Assembly: GCA_035509275.1 (NCBI GenBank) | Contig: DATJLU010000192.1 | Location: forward strand, 1-31,931 | Direction: 5' to 3' | Length of the DNA: 31,931 nt | Origin: DAHUYF01 sp035509275 | Lineage (GTDB): Bacteria > Pseudomonadota > Alphaproteobacteria > ATCC43930 > CGMCC-115725 | Shown here: piece after piece, positions 1 to 6,684 of the stretch | Layout of the letters: each line of letters starts with the position of its first letter | Numbering within the stretch: position 1 is the first letter of the stretch | The notes under the pieces: model-generated | Databases searched by the model: none | Told to the model about the DNA's origin: nothing | The model's input: the letters and a program-made list of their open reading frames with translations, nothing else | Program-made: the position numbers and the translations under genes

Positions 1-71
1 TTTGCTTGGCTTGATCGCACGCATCTTGGCACCATCAGGCAGTGTGAATGCCTCTAAACCTGGGGGTGCTG

Positions 72-239
72 ATGCGCGCCTTGCTCGCCACCGCGATGAT
101 CGTGCTGCTGGCCGGGGCGATGCTGGCCGCCTGCCAGAGAGACCCCTCCGATACGCCCGTCGCGTGGTGGCGGCCGGATCCGACGCAGCAGGGCGGCGGC
201 GGTGGCGGCGCCGGGGGCAGCGGCGGCGGCGGGATGTAG
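72..239 (+). CDS. Small predicted lipoprotein
   Basis: A 55-residue protein. It begins with a charged residue and a hydrophobic stretch (MRALLATAMIVLLAGAMLAA) followed directly by Cys21, which fits a lipoprotein signal peptide with an LAAC lipobox. The mature part is short, contains a WW pair and ends in a glycine-rich tail, so it has no recognisable domain. The ATG at 72 is preferred over an in-frame ATG at 48 because it follows a G-rich stretch (GGGGG) and starts the signal peptide in the normal place. Function unknown; such small lipoproteins often sit at the inner face of the outer membrane, which is inference here. It converges on the gene that ends at 241. Confidence 0.5.
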   Translation: MRALLATAMIVLLAGAMLAACQRDPSDTPVAWWRPDPTQQGGGGGGAGGSGGGGM

Positions 240-240
240 C

Positions 241-1362
241 CTATTCCGCCGCTTCGCGGCGCGGCCGGGCCAACGCTGCTCCGGGCCAGAGATCGGCGCG
301 GACGCGCGCATATTGCGGCGGCATCGCCGCGCTGGCGCCCAGCGTTTCGGCCGCGTGCCAGACCCAGCGGGGATCGTCCAGGAAGGCCCGTGCCATGGCC
401 ACCATATCGGCTTGGCCGGAAGTGATCACCGCCGCTGCCTGATGCGGCTCGGCGATGAGGCCGACGGCGCGCGTCGCCATGCCGCTGTCGCGCCGCACGC
501 GCTCGGCCAGCGCGAGCTGATAGCCGGGACCGACCGGGATCGGCGCCTTGCCGACGATGCCGCCGCTCGAGACGCAGACATAGTCGCAGCCCACGGCTTT
601 GAGCGCGCGCGCCAGCTGGACCGCATCCTCGACGGTGAAACCGCCCTCGAGCCAATCGGTGCCGGTGATGCGCGCGCCGAGCGGCCGCTCGGCGGGCCAG
701 GCCTCGCGCACCGCCTTGGCGACGCGCAGCGGCAGGCGCAGGCGGTTCTCGAGGCTGCCGCCATAGGCATCGTCGCGGCGATTGGCGATCGGCGACAGGA
801 ATTCATGCAAGAGATAGCCATGCGCGCAATGCAGCTCGACGAGGTCGAGGCCGAGCCGCGCGGCGCGCCGCGTCGCCGCAACGAAGGCGTCGACGAGCGC
901 GTCGATTTCCGCCGCGCCGAGCGCGTGCGGTGCCGGCCAGCCGTCATCGAGCGGGATGGCGGAAGGCGCGCAGGTCTGCCACGCGCCTTCCGCCGCGCCG
1001 AGGGCGCGGATGCCCTCCCAGGGCCGCGTCGCCGAGCCCTTGCGCCCGGCATGGGCGAGCTGGATGCCGAGCGGCGTGTTGCCGAAGCGGCGGCAGGCGG
1101 CGACGACACGCCGCAGCGCCGCTTCATTGGCATCGCTGTAGAGGCCGAGGCAGCCGAGCGTGATGCGCCCGCGCGCCTCGACCGCCGTCGCCTCGATCAT
1201 CAACAGCCCGGCGCCGCCGCCGGCGAGCGAGCCGAGATGCAGCAGATGCCAATCATTGGCACTGCCATCCTCGGCGCTGTATTGACACATGGGCGCCACG
1301 ACGATGCGATTCTTGAGCGTGAGCTGGCGCAACGCGATCGGCGTGAAGAGCGGGCTTGTCAT
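241..1362 (-). CDS. NADH:flavin oxidoreductase, Old Yellow Enzyme family (YqjM-like)
   Basis: A 373-aa FMN-dependent TIM-barrel ene-reductase of the thermophilic-like OYE class, which reduces activated C=C bonds with NAD(P)H. The start at 1362 aligns with YqjM: the N-terminus LFTPIALRQLTLKNR is followed by PMCQYS with Cys26 and Tyr28, the residues that tune the flavin in YqjM. The substrate-binding pair lies in ELHCAHGYLLHEFLSP (His178 and His181; the usual motif is HxAH). The flavin-binding GRxAD/MARAFL-type end is near residue 330. An in-frame ATG at 1374 would add four residues. The long upstream extension of the open frame is repeat DNA and not coding. Physiological substrate cannot be told from sequence. 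Confidence 0.9.
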   Translation of the reverse strand: MTSPLFTPIALRQLTLKNRIVVAPMCQYSAEDGSANDWHLLHLGSLAGGGAGLLMIEATAVEARGRITLGCLGLYSDANEAALRRVVAACRRFGNTPLGIQLAHAGRKGSATRPWEGIRALGAAEGAWQTCAPSAIPLDDGWPAPHALGAAEIDALVDAFVAATRRAARLGLDLVELHCAHGYLLHEFLSPIANRRDDAYGGSLENRLRLPLRVAKAVREAWPAERPLGARITGTDWLEGGFTVEDAVQLARALKAVGCDYVCVSSGGIVGKAPIPVGPGYQLALAERVRRDSGMATRAVGLIAEPHQAAAVITSGQADMVAMARAFLDDPRWVWHAAETLGASAAMPPQYARVRADLWPGAALARPRREAAE

Positions 1363-1526
1363 GTTGAGATCCATCCCCAGGGCGAAGCGCGTAACTCTAT
1401 CGTCGCAGCGGCGTTTGCCGCAATCGCGCTGCGCCGGAACGCAGCCCTGCTCCGTCCGTTTAGCAGAGGTCGCCGCCCGGCGCCCGAGGGCCGTCGACGT
1501 TGCTCCGACATCGCGCTGCGGTGAGG

Positions 1527-1605
1527 AGCCCCGCCCGCAGCTTTGGAGGAAAGGAGTGCAGGCGGGGCTGACCCAGGGGTCTTCGCCCGCCAAGGGGGTT
1601 GAGCG
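1527..1605. repeat. GC-rich double-hairpin intergenic element
   Basis: Two inverted repeats in tandem in the 331-base gap between the divergent genes at 1362 and 1694. The first has 12-base arms, AGCCCCGCCCGC at 1527-1538 and GCAGGCGGGGCT at 1558-1569, with one mismatch. The second pairs CGCCCGC with GCGGGCG around 1585-1605. It is probably a dispersed palindromic element, but no second copy is in this window. The rest of the gap must carry the two divergent promoters; I could not place them convincingly. Confidence 0.4.
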
Positions 1606-1693
1606 GGCGTTGCGGCTGAGCCGCTGAGGCCCATTTGCGCCCATCGACGGGGGCGAGCCAAGTTAAACCTTTGTCATCATCAAAACCGCGAAA

Positions 1694-1912
1694 ATGAGCA
1701 CAAAAACCGAGCAAAAAAGCGACCTTAGGGACATCGCCAAGCTGCTGATTTCCCGCTACGGAGAGCGCGCTTACGCGCATGCGATGCACCAGGCGCTGAA
1801 GGCGCGGCAGCAAGGCGACAGACGCCTGATGGATGCTTGGCGCTGGATCGCGCTTGCCGCACGCGAAGTGCTGCGCGCCGAGCCCGACGACAACGGATCG
1901 GAGGAGCGTTAG
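1694..1912 (+). CDS. Small helical hypothetical protein (72 aa)
   Basis: A 72-residue charged, soluble, probably all-helical protein. Its core has the pattern A-K-L-L-I-x-R-Y-G, then A-x-x-A-x-H-x-A-L, then GDRRLMDAWRWIALAAREVL. That layout recalls a family of short uncharacterised alphaproteobacterial proteins with a YG motif and a conserved GD-x(5)-W segment; this resemblance is from memory and not tested. The ATG at 1694 has no strong ribosome-binding site in front (CCGCGAAA). It stands alone, followed by a palindromic repeat. No function can be assigned. Confidence 0.6.
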   Translation: MSTKTEQKSDLRDIAKLLISRYGERAYAHAMHQALKARQQGDRRLMDAWRWIALAAREVLRAEPDDNGSEER

Positions 1913-1947
1913 AGTCCATGTCCGCTCGACTGCAACCGCTCTCCTTC

Positions 1948-2005
1948 GTCACCCCCGCGAAAGCGGGGGTCCATGGCCGTGGATTCCCACTTTCGCGGGA
2001 ATGAC
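1948..2005. repeat. Dispersed palindromic repeat with two GAAA-loop hairpins
   Basis: Two arms in inverted orientation, GTCACCCCCGCGAAAGCGGG at 1948-1967 and its imperfect reverse complement ending GCGGGAATGAC at 2005. Each arm is itself a hairpin with a GAAA loop: CCCCCGC-GAAA-GCGGGGG on the left and CCCACTTTCGCGGG on the right. This form (GTCATYCCCGCGAAAG...CTTTCGCGGGAATGAC) is a well-known type of intergenic repeat in alphaproteobacteria. Likely a non-autonomous mobile or REP-like element. Confidence 0.75.
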
Positions 2006-2099
2006 AGTAAAGGAAGCAAGCGACCTAGACGGGCCGCACTCCAGCGCCCCCTCCACGCCGCATCCTTGCGGCGAAGCACGATCGCGAAGCATCTATTGT

Positions 2100-2175
2100 G
2101 AGGGGATAAAATCGACGATGGGCTACGCGCGCGAAGCGCGATCAGCTCATCCCCCTATCCGCGATTATCCCCCTC
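2100..2175. repeat. Weak nested inverted repeat in an otherwise empty gap
   Basis: Outer arms GAGGGGATAA (2100-2109) and TTATCCCCCTC (2165-2175) enclose a small GCGC-rich hairpin near 2127-2142. The gap between 2006 and 2235 shows no coding potential that I trust. This may be another REP-type element or chance. Confidence 0.25.
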
Positions 2176-2235
2176 ATCTCCCTTCATCAGCCTCGAAACG
2201 CGACGGCTCTTGATGAGGATGCGGAAGACCGTCGC

Positions 2236-2343
2236 CTACGACATCAGCACCGCAAAGATGCACATCGCCGCGCCGGCGAGCAGCGTGAGCCAGGACAGCC
2301 ACTTCGTCTGGCGAAGAGAATTCCGGTCGGGATCGTTCGCCAT
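2236..2343 (-). CDS. Single-pass membrane microprotein (35 aa), hypothetical
   Basis: A 35-residue frame with a polar, charged start (MANDPDRNSLRQTKW) and one hydrophobic segment of about 17 residues (LSWLTLLAGAAMCIFAVLM), ending one residue later. This is the architecture of small alphaproteobacterial membrane proteins. It has a G-rich stretch (TGGGG) about 7 bases before the ATG and lies 72 bases downstream of the ClC gene on the same strand, so it could be the last gene of that unit. Orientation would be N-terminus inside by the positive-inside rule. No function is recognised; it could be a chance frame. Confidence 0.4.
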   Translation of the reverse strand: MANDPDRNSLRQTKWLSWLTLLAGAAMCIFAVLMS

Positions 2344-2415
2344 CGATTGCCCCAGGAAAAGCGCACGCATGCTCGATCATAGGCACGCGCCGAGCGAAGC
2401 ATCCCCGCCGTCCCA

Positions 2416-3708
2416 TCAGCCTTTCGGTAGAAAATTCTCCGACAGCGCGTGATAGATCGGCCGCGTGCCGATGAAGCGCGCGGTGCCATAGGCGATGACC
2501 GCCGTCAGCATGACCGGCACCGTCATCGACTGGCCGTTGGTCATCTCCAGCACGATGACGAAGGCGGTGATCGGCGCCTGCACCACGCCCGAGAAATACC
2601 CCACCATGCCGAGCAGAATCACCGCGCCCGCCGGCGTCCCCGGCAGCAGGGTCGCAAGATTGGCGCCGATTCCCGCACCCACCGCCAAGGAGGGCGAGAA
2701 GATGCCGCCGGGAATGCCGCTCACGGTCGAGAGCGTCGTCGCCAGGAATTTGAGAATGCCGAAGCTCGCCGGCACCGGTGCCGTGCCTTCGACGAGCGCT
2801 TGCGCCTGCTCATAGCCGGTGCCATAGGTGGTGCCGCCGCTCAGAATGCCGATGCCGGCGACGGCAAGGCCGCACAGCGCCGCGAAGCTCACGGGGTGGC
2901 GGCGGATCAGCAGGCCGATTCGGCCAGGAACACCCCTCGCCACCGCCACCACGATCTTGCTGAAGACGCCGCCGAGCAGCCCGCCGACAACACCGCACAG
3001 CGGCACCGCCGCCCAGTCCTGGAGTCGCGACAGCGTCGCGGCGGTATGGCCGAAATAGCTGTAATTGCCGAGCAGCGCCAGCGAGGCGAGACCGGCGATG
3101 ATGACGGCGGTGATGACCAGCCCGCTGGTGCGCTGCTCGAAGCTGCGGCTCATCTCTTCGATGGCGAAGACGATGCCGGCGAGCGGCGTGTTGAACGCCG
3201 CCGCGACGCCGGCGGCGCCGCCGGCCAGGATGAGGCCCTGATATTTCCCCGGCCAGATGCGGCCCACCGCGTGCATCACCGAAGCGCCGACTTGCACCGT
3301 CGGTCCTTCGCGGCCGGTGGACGCGCCGGCGAAGAGGCCGAGCAAGGTCAGCACGATCTTGCCCAGGGCAAGACGCAGCGAGAGCAGCTTGTTGCGCGCC
3401 GCTTCGTCCTGGAACTGACGCGCGGCGATCGCCTGCGGAATGCCGCTGCCTTGCGAGCCCGGGAAATAACGCAGCGTCAGCGCCACCGAGAGCGCGAGGC
3501 CGGCGGGCGTGATGATGAGCGCGAGATAGGGCGAGGGCGCGATGAGCGTGCGGAACCAGGCTTGCACGTAATCGGCGGCGATCGCGAGCGCCACCGCGGT
3601 GATGCCGACCGACAGCCCGCCGCACCAGAAGACGATGCGCACGCGCCACGCCTCGCGCCGGAGCAGCAGCTTGATGCGCCGGTAGAAGCCCGGCGGACGC
3701 AGCCTCAT
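2416..3708 (-). CDS. ClC-family H+/Cl- exchange transporter
   Basis: A 430-aa polytopic membrane protein of the ClC family without C-terminal CBS domains, similar in size to bacterial ClC antiporters. The chloride-site motifs are present: GSGIP at 87-91, GREGP at 132-136 with the gating glutamate Glu134, GIPGGIFSPSLAVGA near 340, and a tyrosine near the end (IYHAL, Tyr419) matching the central tyrosine of the E. coli protein. The IEEM motif (Glu184/Glu185) keeps the internal proton-transfer glutamate, so proton-coupled exchange is more likely than a channel. It starts 10 bases after the stop of the dehydrogenase gene at 3719, so the two are probably cotranscribed. Confidence 0.93.
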   Translation of the reverse strand: MRLRPPGFYRRIKLLLRREAWRVRIVFWCGGLSVGITAVALAIAADYVQAWFRTLIAPSPYLALIITPAGLALSVALTLRYFPGSQGSGIPQAIAARQFQDEAARNKLLSLRLALGKIVLTLLGLFAGASTGREGPTVQVGASVMHAVGRIWPGKYQGLILAGGAAGVAAAFNTPLAGIVFAIEEMSRSFEQRTSGLVITAVIIAGLASLALLGNYSYFGHTAATLSRLQDWAAVPLCGVVGGLLGGVFSKIVVAVARGVPGRIGLLIRRHPVSFAALCGLAVAGIGILSGGTTYGTGYEQAQALVEGTAPVPASFGILKFLATTLSTVSGIPGGIFSPSLAVGAGIGANLATLLPGTPAGAVILLGMVGYFSGVVQAPITAFVIVLEMTNGQSMTVPVMLTAVIAYGTARFIGTRPIYHALSENFLPKG

Positions 3709-3718
3709 GCTCGGCAGC

Positions 3719-4585
3719 TCAGGGATTCTGCAGCAGGTGGATGAGGCTCGACGTGTCCCAGCGTCCGCCGCCGCGCTCCTGCACGCGCTCGTAGAATTGA
3801 TCGATCAGCGCAGTGATCGGCAGCGCCGATTTGTTGCGCCGCGCTTCGGCCAGGCAGATCGCAAGGTCCTTGCGCATCCAGTTGACCGCGAAACCGAAAT
3901 CGAACTTGCCGGCGACCATCGTCTCGGCGCGGTTCTCCATCTGCCAGGATTGCGCCGCGCCCTTCGAGATGACCTCGACGACGAGCTTCGGATCGAGCCC
4001 GGCACGCATCGCGAAGCCGAGCCCTTCGGAGAGCGCCTGCACCAGGCCGGCGATGCAGATCTGGTTCACCATTTTCGTGAGCTGGCCGTTGCCGACCGGA
4101 CCCATCAGGGTCACGGCGCGGCCGTAATGCGCCATCACCGGCTGCGCCTTGGCAAAAGCCGCCGCCTCGCCGCCGACCATGATGGTGAGCTTGCCGTTGA
4201 CCGCGCCCGCCTGGCCGCCCGAGACCGGCGCATCGAGGAAGCCGAGGCCCTTCTCCTGCGCCAACGCTCCCATCTCGCGCGCCACCTCCGCCGAAGCGGT
4301 GGTGTGGTCCGCAAGGATCGCGCCGCGCGCCATGCCGGCAAACGCGCCATCCTTCCCGGCGAGCACTTGGCGCACATCATCGTCATTGCCGACGCAGGTG
4401 AAGACGATCTCGGCGCCCGACGCGGCTTCCGCCGGCGTTGGACGATGCTGGCCGCCATGCTCCTTCACCCACTGCGCGGCCTTGGCGGCGGTGCGGTTAT
4501 AGACGGTGACCTGATGGCCGGCCTTGGCGAGATGCCCCGCCATCGGGTAGCCCATGACGCCCAGGCCCACGAACGCCAGCTTCAT
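3719..4585 (-). CDS. NAD(P)-dependent beta-hydroxyacid dehydrogenase (3-hydroxyisobutyrate dehydrogenase family)
   Basis: A 288-aa soluble oxidoreductase of the 3-hydroxyisobutyrate / tartronate-semialdehyde reductase family. The Rossmann fold opens with FVGLGVMGYPMAGHLAKAG (GxGxMGxPM). The substrate-binding signature DAPVSGGQAGA is near 119-129 and the catalytic lysine lies in GNGQLTKMVNQ near 171. The C-terminal all-helical domain is complete. Two ATGs are adjacent; the second (4585) is five bases from a strong GGGAGG site and is preferred to the first (4588). Substrate within the family (3-hydroxyisobutyrate, tartronate semialdehyde, succinic semialdehyde) cannot be decided. It leads a two-gene unit with the ClC gene. 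Confidence 0.9.
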   Translation of the reverse strand: MKLAFVGLGVMGYPMAGHLAKAGHQVTVYNRTAAKAAQWVKEHGGQHRPTPAEAASGAEIVFTCVGNDDDVRQVLAGKDGAFAGMARGAILADHTTASAEVAREMGALAQEKGLGFLDAPVSGGQAGAVNGKLTIMVGGEAAAFAKAQPVMAHYGRAVTLMGPVGNGQLTKMVNQICIAGLVQALSEGLGFAMRAGLDPKLVVEVISKGAAQSWQMENRAETMVAGKFDFGFAVNWMRKDLAICLAEARRNKSALPITALIDQFYERVQERGGGRWDTSSLIHLLQNP

Positions 4586-4696
4586 CATCTCCTCCCGTCC
4601 GATCGCCGCGCCATGCTAGCCCGGATTCTCCGAGTAGCAACCCCTGCCGCGCGACGCACGCGGCCGCAAAGGCAGGCAAGCTCACGCCTGACGCAA

Positions 4697-4777
4697 CACC
4701 CCACCTCACCCACCCGCTGCACTGGTCCCCCCTCTCCGCCCCTCAGGGGCGGAGAGGGGTTGGGGTGAGGTGGGGTG
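4697..4777. repeat. Cloverleaf-like palindromic repeat, copy 1
   Basis: Perfect 15-base outer arms, CACCCCACCTCACCC at 4697-4711 and its reverse complement at 4763-4777. Inside lies a perfect hairpin with 14-base arms, CCCCTCTCCGCCCC-TCA-GGGGCGGAGAGGGG. A second inner segment (CCCGCTGC near 4713) matches one arm of the other inner hairpin of copy 2 but has lost its partner. The order of the inner parts is reversed relative to copy 2 at 7359-7449, so the copies are in opposite orientation. Confidence 0.75.
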
Positions 4778-4845
4778 GGGATGCATTCGCGATCGTCGAG
4801 CCGTTCGCTTTCGCACCACCCGCTCGCGCGAAAGGAGGAAGTCCC

Positions 4846-5292
4846 CTACTCCGCCTCCCCCATGCCTTCGGCGCGCGGCTTGGCGCCGGCGGCGCTCAGC
4901 GTGCTCACCGCTTCGCTGCCGGCGCGCTGCCATTCCCGCGCCGTGGCTTCGCTCGTCTCGCTGAAGCGCGATGCCGCGCGCTGCGACAGGTTGAGCGCGC
5001 CCGAGGCGAGCTCGGTCAGGTCCGCCGTCAGGCGACGCATCGAGCCGAGGATCCATTCCTGCTGGATGCGCAGCACCTCGCCCCAATTCGCGCAATCGCT
5101 CATCTCGTCGAGCGATTGCCGCGCGGCATCGATGTCGTCGCGGCGCCGCTCGAGCCAGTGCTTCGTCATCTCGTTCATGTGATGGAGCAGGATCGTGTGA
5201 TTGCCGAGCAAAAGCTCCATCCCTTTGCGCGCCGCCGCTTCGCCCTCTGCGCCTTCCCGCTCCACTTCCTGTTCCATCCTTCTGCGTGCCAT
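4846..5292 (-). CDS. Phasin-family protein
   Basis: A 148-aa amphipathic, all-helical protein. The central part (LLLGNHTILLHHMNEMTKHW, then RRRDDIDAARQSLDEMSDCA, then EWILGSMRRLTADLTELASG) has the residue pattern of the Phasin_2 family, small proteins that coat polyhydroxyalkanoate granules. The C-terminus is Ala/Glu-rich and disordered. The ATG at 5292 follows GGGAG at a distance of 7 bases; an in-frame ATG at 5277 is also possible. No PHA synthase gene is in this window, so the granule role is inferred from family only. A 230-base region upstream is shared with the divergent leader of the DapA-family gene. Confidence 0.75.
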   Translation of the reverse strand: MARRRMEQEVEREGAEGEAAARKGMELLLGNHTILLHHMNEMTKHWLERRRDDIDAARQSLDEMSDCANWGEVLRIQQEWILGSMRRLTADLTELASGALNLSQRAASRFSETSEATAREWQRAGSEAVSTLSAAGAKPRAEGMGEAE

Positions 5293-5488
5293 GACCCATC
5301 TCCCAATGCTCGAAGGGTTCGGTGAGAGTGAAACGGCGGATCGTCCGCCGAGTTCGCGAAGAAACTGCGCCGAGACGAATTACCGCATTGGCGATGACGA
5401 TGCGTGCGCATCTCGACTGACGCGCGCGCTTCTCCTCGGCTGCTTGCGCGATTGAGCAACACGCGGGCGAGCGCGCTTGCGACGGCAA

Positions 5489-5517
5489 TTGACAGCGCGC
5501 CCCTCTTCCCCGAGCAT
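5489..5517 (+). promoter_or_regulatory. Predicted sigma-70 promoter of the DapA-family leader
   Basis: A perfect -35 box TTGACA (5489-5494), a 17-base spacer and a weak -10 (GAGCAT, 5512-5517). Transcription would begin near 5524, which puts the leader ORF's ATG at the very 5' end of the RNA. No transcript data were available. Confidence 0.4.
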
Positions 5518-5524
5518 AGCTCCG

Positions 5525-5596
5525 ATGTACCTCGCTCTCGCCATCACGTCGCGAAAGCCCGTCTCCTGCGGGAGCGGGGGTTTTCGCCTGCGCTGA
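5525..5596 (+). CDS. Candidate leader peptide (23 aa)
   Basis: A 23-codon frame starting almost at the predicted transcription start, as seen for leaderless attenuator peptides such as TrpL of Sinorhizobium. Its second half (RKPVSCGSGGF) runs through a hairpin: CCCG-T-CTCC (5559-5567), loop TGCG, GGAGCGGG (5571-5578), flanked by GCGAAA/TTTCGC. There is no run of one amino-acid codon that would name the regulatory amino acid, so the peptide assignment rests on position and structure only. Confidence 0.3.
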   Translation: MYLALAITSRKPVSCGSGGFRLR

Positions 5597-5622
5597 GCGC
5601 GCGTCGCGTCAAACATCACCCC

Positions 5623-5655
5623 AGGCCCCGCCGGTTCGGTCGGGGCCTTGTTTTG
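5623..5655 (+). terminator. Rho-independent terminator / attenuator before the DapA-family gene
   Basis: Stem AGGCCCCG (5623-5630) with CGGGGCCT (5641-5648), extended inwards by CCG/CGG around a GTT loop, followed by TGTTTTG. It lies 48 bases before the DapA-family ATG on the same strand, so read-through is needed for expression from the promoter at 5489. GCGGGG at 5574-5579 could instead pair with CCCCGC at 5626-5631 and block this stem. Confidence 0.6.
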
Positions 5656-5702
5656 TCCGGCTCCGCCCGTTGCCGCCGCGGCCGCAACTCAGGAGCACAG
5701 AG

Positions 5703-6605
5703 ATGGACAGAGCATCATCGACCGAGCCTTCGCTTTCCGGCGTCTTCCTCGCGCTGGTGACGCCGTTCCGCGACGGCGCGCTCGACGAGACCTCGCTGTC
5801 ACGGCTGGTGGCGCATTTTGCCGCGAGCCCGATCGCCGGCTTCGTCCTCGCTGCGACCACGGGCGAAGGTCTCACTCTCGGCGAGGACGAGACCGAGCGC
5901 CTCGTCGCCGTCGCCGCTTCCGCCGCGGGGCGCCTGCCGCTGTGGCTCGGCGTCTCCGGCAGCGATACGCGCCGGTTGAAGGCGCGGCTCGACGCGACCG
6001 CGCGCTGGCCGATCGCCGGTCATCTCGTCGCCTGCCCCGCCTATACGCGCCCTTCGCAAGAGGGCATGCGGCAGCATTTCGCCCTTCTCGCGCGCGATGC
6101 GGCAAAGCCGATCCTGCTCTACAACATTCCCTATCGCACCGGCGTCAACCTCGCCAATGAGACGCTGTTGCGCCTCGCCGAGCTGCCGGCGATCCGCGGC
6201 GTCAAGGATTGCTGCGCCGATGCCGCGCAGAGCTTCGACCTGCTGCGCTCCCGGCCGCCCGGCTTCGCCGTGCTCACCGGCGAGGATGCGCTCTTCCACA
6301 CCGCGCTGACGCAAGGCGCCGATGGCGGCATTCTCGCCGCCGCTCAAGCCGACCCCGCAGCTTTTGTCGCTCTGCGCGATTGCGTGCTCGCCGGCGATCT
6401 CAGCGGCGCGCTGCAGCGCTGGCAGCGTCTCGTCGATCTCGCGCGCCTGCTGTTTGCCGAGCCGAGCCCGGCGCCGATCAAGCATTGGCTGTGGCGCAGC
6501 GGCCTCATCGCCTCGCCCGAGCTGCGCCTGCCGATGACCGGCGTGAGCCCGGCGCTGGCCGGGAAGCTCGACCGCCTGCTCTGGGAGCGCCGCGCCGCCG
6601 CGTGA
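5703..6605 (+). CDS. Dihydrodipicolinate synthase / N-acetylneuraminate lyase family aldolase
   Basis: A 300-aa class I (Schiff-base) TIM-barrel aldolase. Key positions of the DapA family are present: TTGEG at 52-56, the AYTRPSQEG segment near 113, YNIPYRTG with Tyr140 and Arg145, and the Schiff-base lysine Lys168 in GVKDCC. Arg145 matches the DapA arginine that binds the substrate carboxylate, so 4-hydroxy-tetrahydrodipicolinate synthase is possible, but an accessory paralogue acting on another keto acid is just as likely given the lack of lysine genes nearby. The ATG follows CAGGAG by 9 bases. An attenuator-like leader precedes it. Confidence 0.88.
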   Translation: MDRASSTEPSLSGVFLALVTPFRDGALDETSLSRLVAHFAASPIAGFVLAATTGEGLTLGEDETERLVAVAASAAGRLPLWLGVSGSDTRRLKARLDATARWPIAGHLVACPAYTRPSQEGMRQHFALLARDAAKPILLYNIPYRTGVNLANETLLRLAELPAIRGVKDCCADAAQSFDLLRSRPPGFAVLTGEDALFHTALTQGADGGILAAAQADPAAFVALRDCVLAGDLSGALQRWQRLVDLARLLFAEPSPAPIKHWLWRSGLIASPELRLPMTGVSPALAGKLDRLLWERRAAA

Positions 6606-6675
6606 GGCGCGGCGCTCGATCGCCGCCGCCATTCCCTGCCACCGCGTGCTGCGCAAGAATGGCGGGCAGCAAGGG
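6604..6675 (+). pseudogene. Remnant of Ada/Ogt O6-methylguanine methyltransferase (active-site end)
   Basis: The frame reads SIAAAIPCHRVLRKNGGQQG (6616-6675). This matches the C-terminal active-site stretch of Ada and Ogt (IIPCHRVVRGDGTLSG in Ada-type proteins), including the alkyl-accepting Cys in PCHR at 6637-6639. Nothing of the rest of the enzyme is present: the frame meets stops at 6535 and 6544, and the remnant begins right after the stop of the DapA-family gene. It runs in frame into alkB. In E. coli ada and alkB are adjacent, so this is most simply the scar of a deleted ada gene or of an Ada-AlkB fusion. Confidence 0.65.
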
Positions 6676-6684
6676 ATGGAGCTG

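Noticed and set aside
26..41. A TGGCAC-like half of a sigma-54 promoter before the small lipoprotein gene
   Set aside because: The -12 GC element falls one base short of the required spacing and the TTGC box is missing.
1375..1644. The open frame upstream of the Old Yellow Enzyme start, which would lengthen the protein by about 90 residues
   Set aside because: The extension covers a palindromic repeat and matches nothing in the family, whereas the start at 1362 aligns exactly with YqjM including Cys26.
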